Assembly (NCBI GenBank): GCA_029933635.1
Contig: JAOZNS010000193.1
Location: 1 to 5,137, forward strand
Length of the DNA stretch: 5,137 nt
Direction of reading: 5' to 3'
Source: Candidatus Zixiibacteriota bacterium
Lineage (GTDB): Bacteria; Zixibacteria; MSB-5A5; SM1-73
Shown piece after piece: positions 4,778 through 5,137 of the stretch. Position 1 is the stretch's first letter; the number at the start of each line of letters is the position of its first letter. A program made the position numbers and the translations under genes. The notes beneath the pieces were generated by a model. It searched no databases. It saw only the letters and a program-made list of their open reading frames with translations, and was not told where the DNA came from.

Positions 4778-5137
4778 TTATCTTCTCAGAGTGGCACCGA
4801 AGCTTTTTTCCAGCCCTGAGATCACCTTTCGATGAATTTTTTCCACCTCCTCTTCCGTTAAAGTTTTATCATGTGCACGATAACGAATGGAGTAAGCTAA
4901 ACTTTTCTTTCCAGTTGGAATCTGCCTTCCTTTATATACATCAAACAAGGTGACCTTCTCCACCATATCCCCACCCACCTCTTTTATTTTATCCCCTATC
5001 TCCTTTGAAAGCAACCTCTGATCCACCACCACCGCTATGTCCCGATCGACCGGAGGGAATTTAGGAAGGATGGAAAATTTTGGGCTTTTCGGCACCAGAA
5101 CAGCCAGCTTCTCAAAATCCAGCTCTGACCAGAAAAC
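4778..5137 (-). CDS. pheT: Phenylalanyl-tRNA synthetase beta subunit, C-terminal part (5' end outside window)
   Basis: This is the 3' end of the gene for the beta chain of the alpha2-beta2 enzyme that charges tRNA-Phe in the cytoplasm. The frame is open to the window edge, giving 119 residues and a TAA stop. A GTG at 5093-5095 is internal, not a start: the codons before it encode VFWSELDFEKLAVL, which matches the usual strand leading into the last domain. The visible part is almost entirely the C-terminal FDX-ACB (ferredoxin-fold anticodon-binding) domain. It shows the hallmark 'KFPPVDRDIAVVVD', followed by 'VTLFDVYKG', 'GKKSLAYSIRYR' and 'TLTEEEVEKIHRKVI', and ends in 'GATLRR', as the family does. 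The catalytic-like and B3/B4 editing domains lie outside the window. A 99-base AT-rich gap follows before the next gene, so co-transcription is likely but not shown. Confidence 0.96.
   Translation of the reverse strand, partial: VFWSELDFEKLAVLVPKSPKFSILPKFPPVDRDIAVVVDQRLLSKEIGDKIKEVGGDMVEKVTLFDVYKGRQIPTGKKSLAYSIRYRAHDKTLTEEEVEKIHRKVISGLEKSFGATLRR

Noticed and set aside
1..5137. tRNA or rRNA genes, CRISPR arrays, insertion sequences, or defence or toxin-antitoxin genes
   Set aside because: I saw no repeat-spacer pattern, no cloverleaf in the gaps, no transposase motifs and no terminal inverted repeats of IS type. All sizeable frames are housekeeping genes.

Overview
The window is one compact, leftward-transcribed (minus-strand) bacterial housekeeping cluster. 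In transcription order it reads pheT (3' end only), a small ZapB-like coiled-coil gene, zapA, a structured intergenic RNA element, rny (RNase Y), ymdB-type metallophosphoesterase, and folD. A strong hairpin with A/T flanks closes the cluster at the left edge. RNase Y plus YmdB next to ZapA/ZapB-like genes is a mix found in several deeply branching or uncultured bacterial lineages and in delta-proteobacteria-like groups. The sequence does not let me name the phylum. Intergenic stretches are AT-rich and the proteins are rich in Lys, Glu and Ile.

Right part (5137 to 3840): the C-terminal 119 codons of the phenylalanyl-tRNA synthetase beta chain are followed by two small cell-division type genes. 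The 242-base gap in front of zapA is AT-rich and carries a possible promoter, a 12-bp palindrome and a segment that is inverted-repeated on the other side of zapA. Middle (3839 to 1981): between zapA and rny lies a roughly 100-nt long-stem RNA structure ending in a T run. It is either an attenuator or terminator, or a small RNA in the position where many bacteria keep 6S RNA. RNase Y is complete and canonical. Just behind its stop codon is a 39-codon frame with a good ribosome binding site but an ATC where a start codon should be. Left part (1980 to 1): ymdB with a TTG start, then folD 32 bases later, then a perfect 13-bp bidirectional terminator hairpin, and beyond it what may be the tail of a convergent plus-strand gene.

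Functionally the cluster joins translation (PheT), division-ring assembly (ZapA/ZapB-like), mRNA decay (RNase Y), a phosphodiesterase known in Bacillus to affect RNase Y-linked phenotypes (YmdB), and one-carbon metabolism (FolD). The protein genes are ordinary. The regions that repay attention are the non-coding ones around zapA and the stretch after rny.
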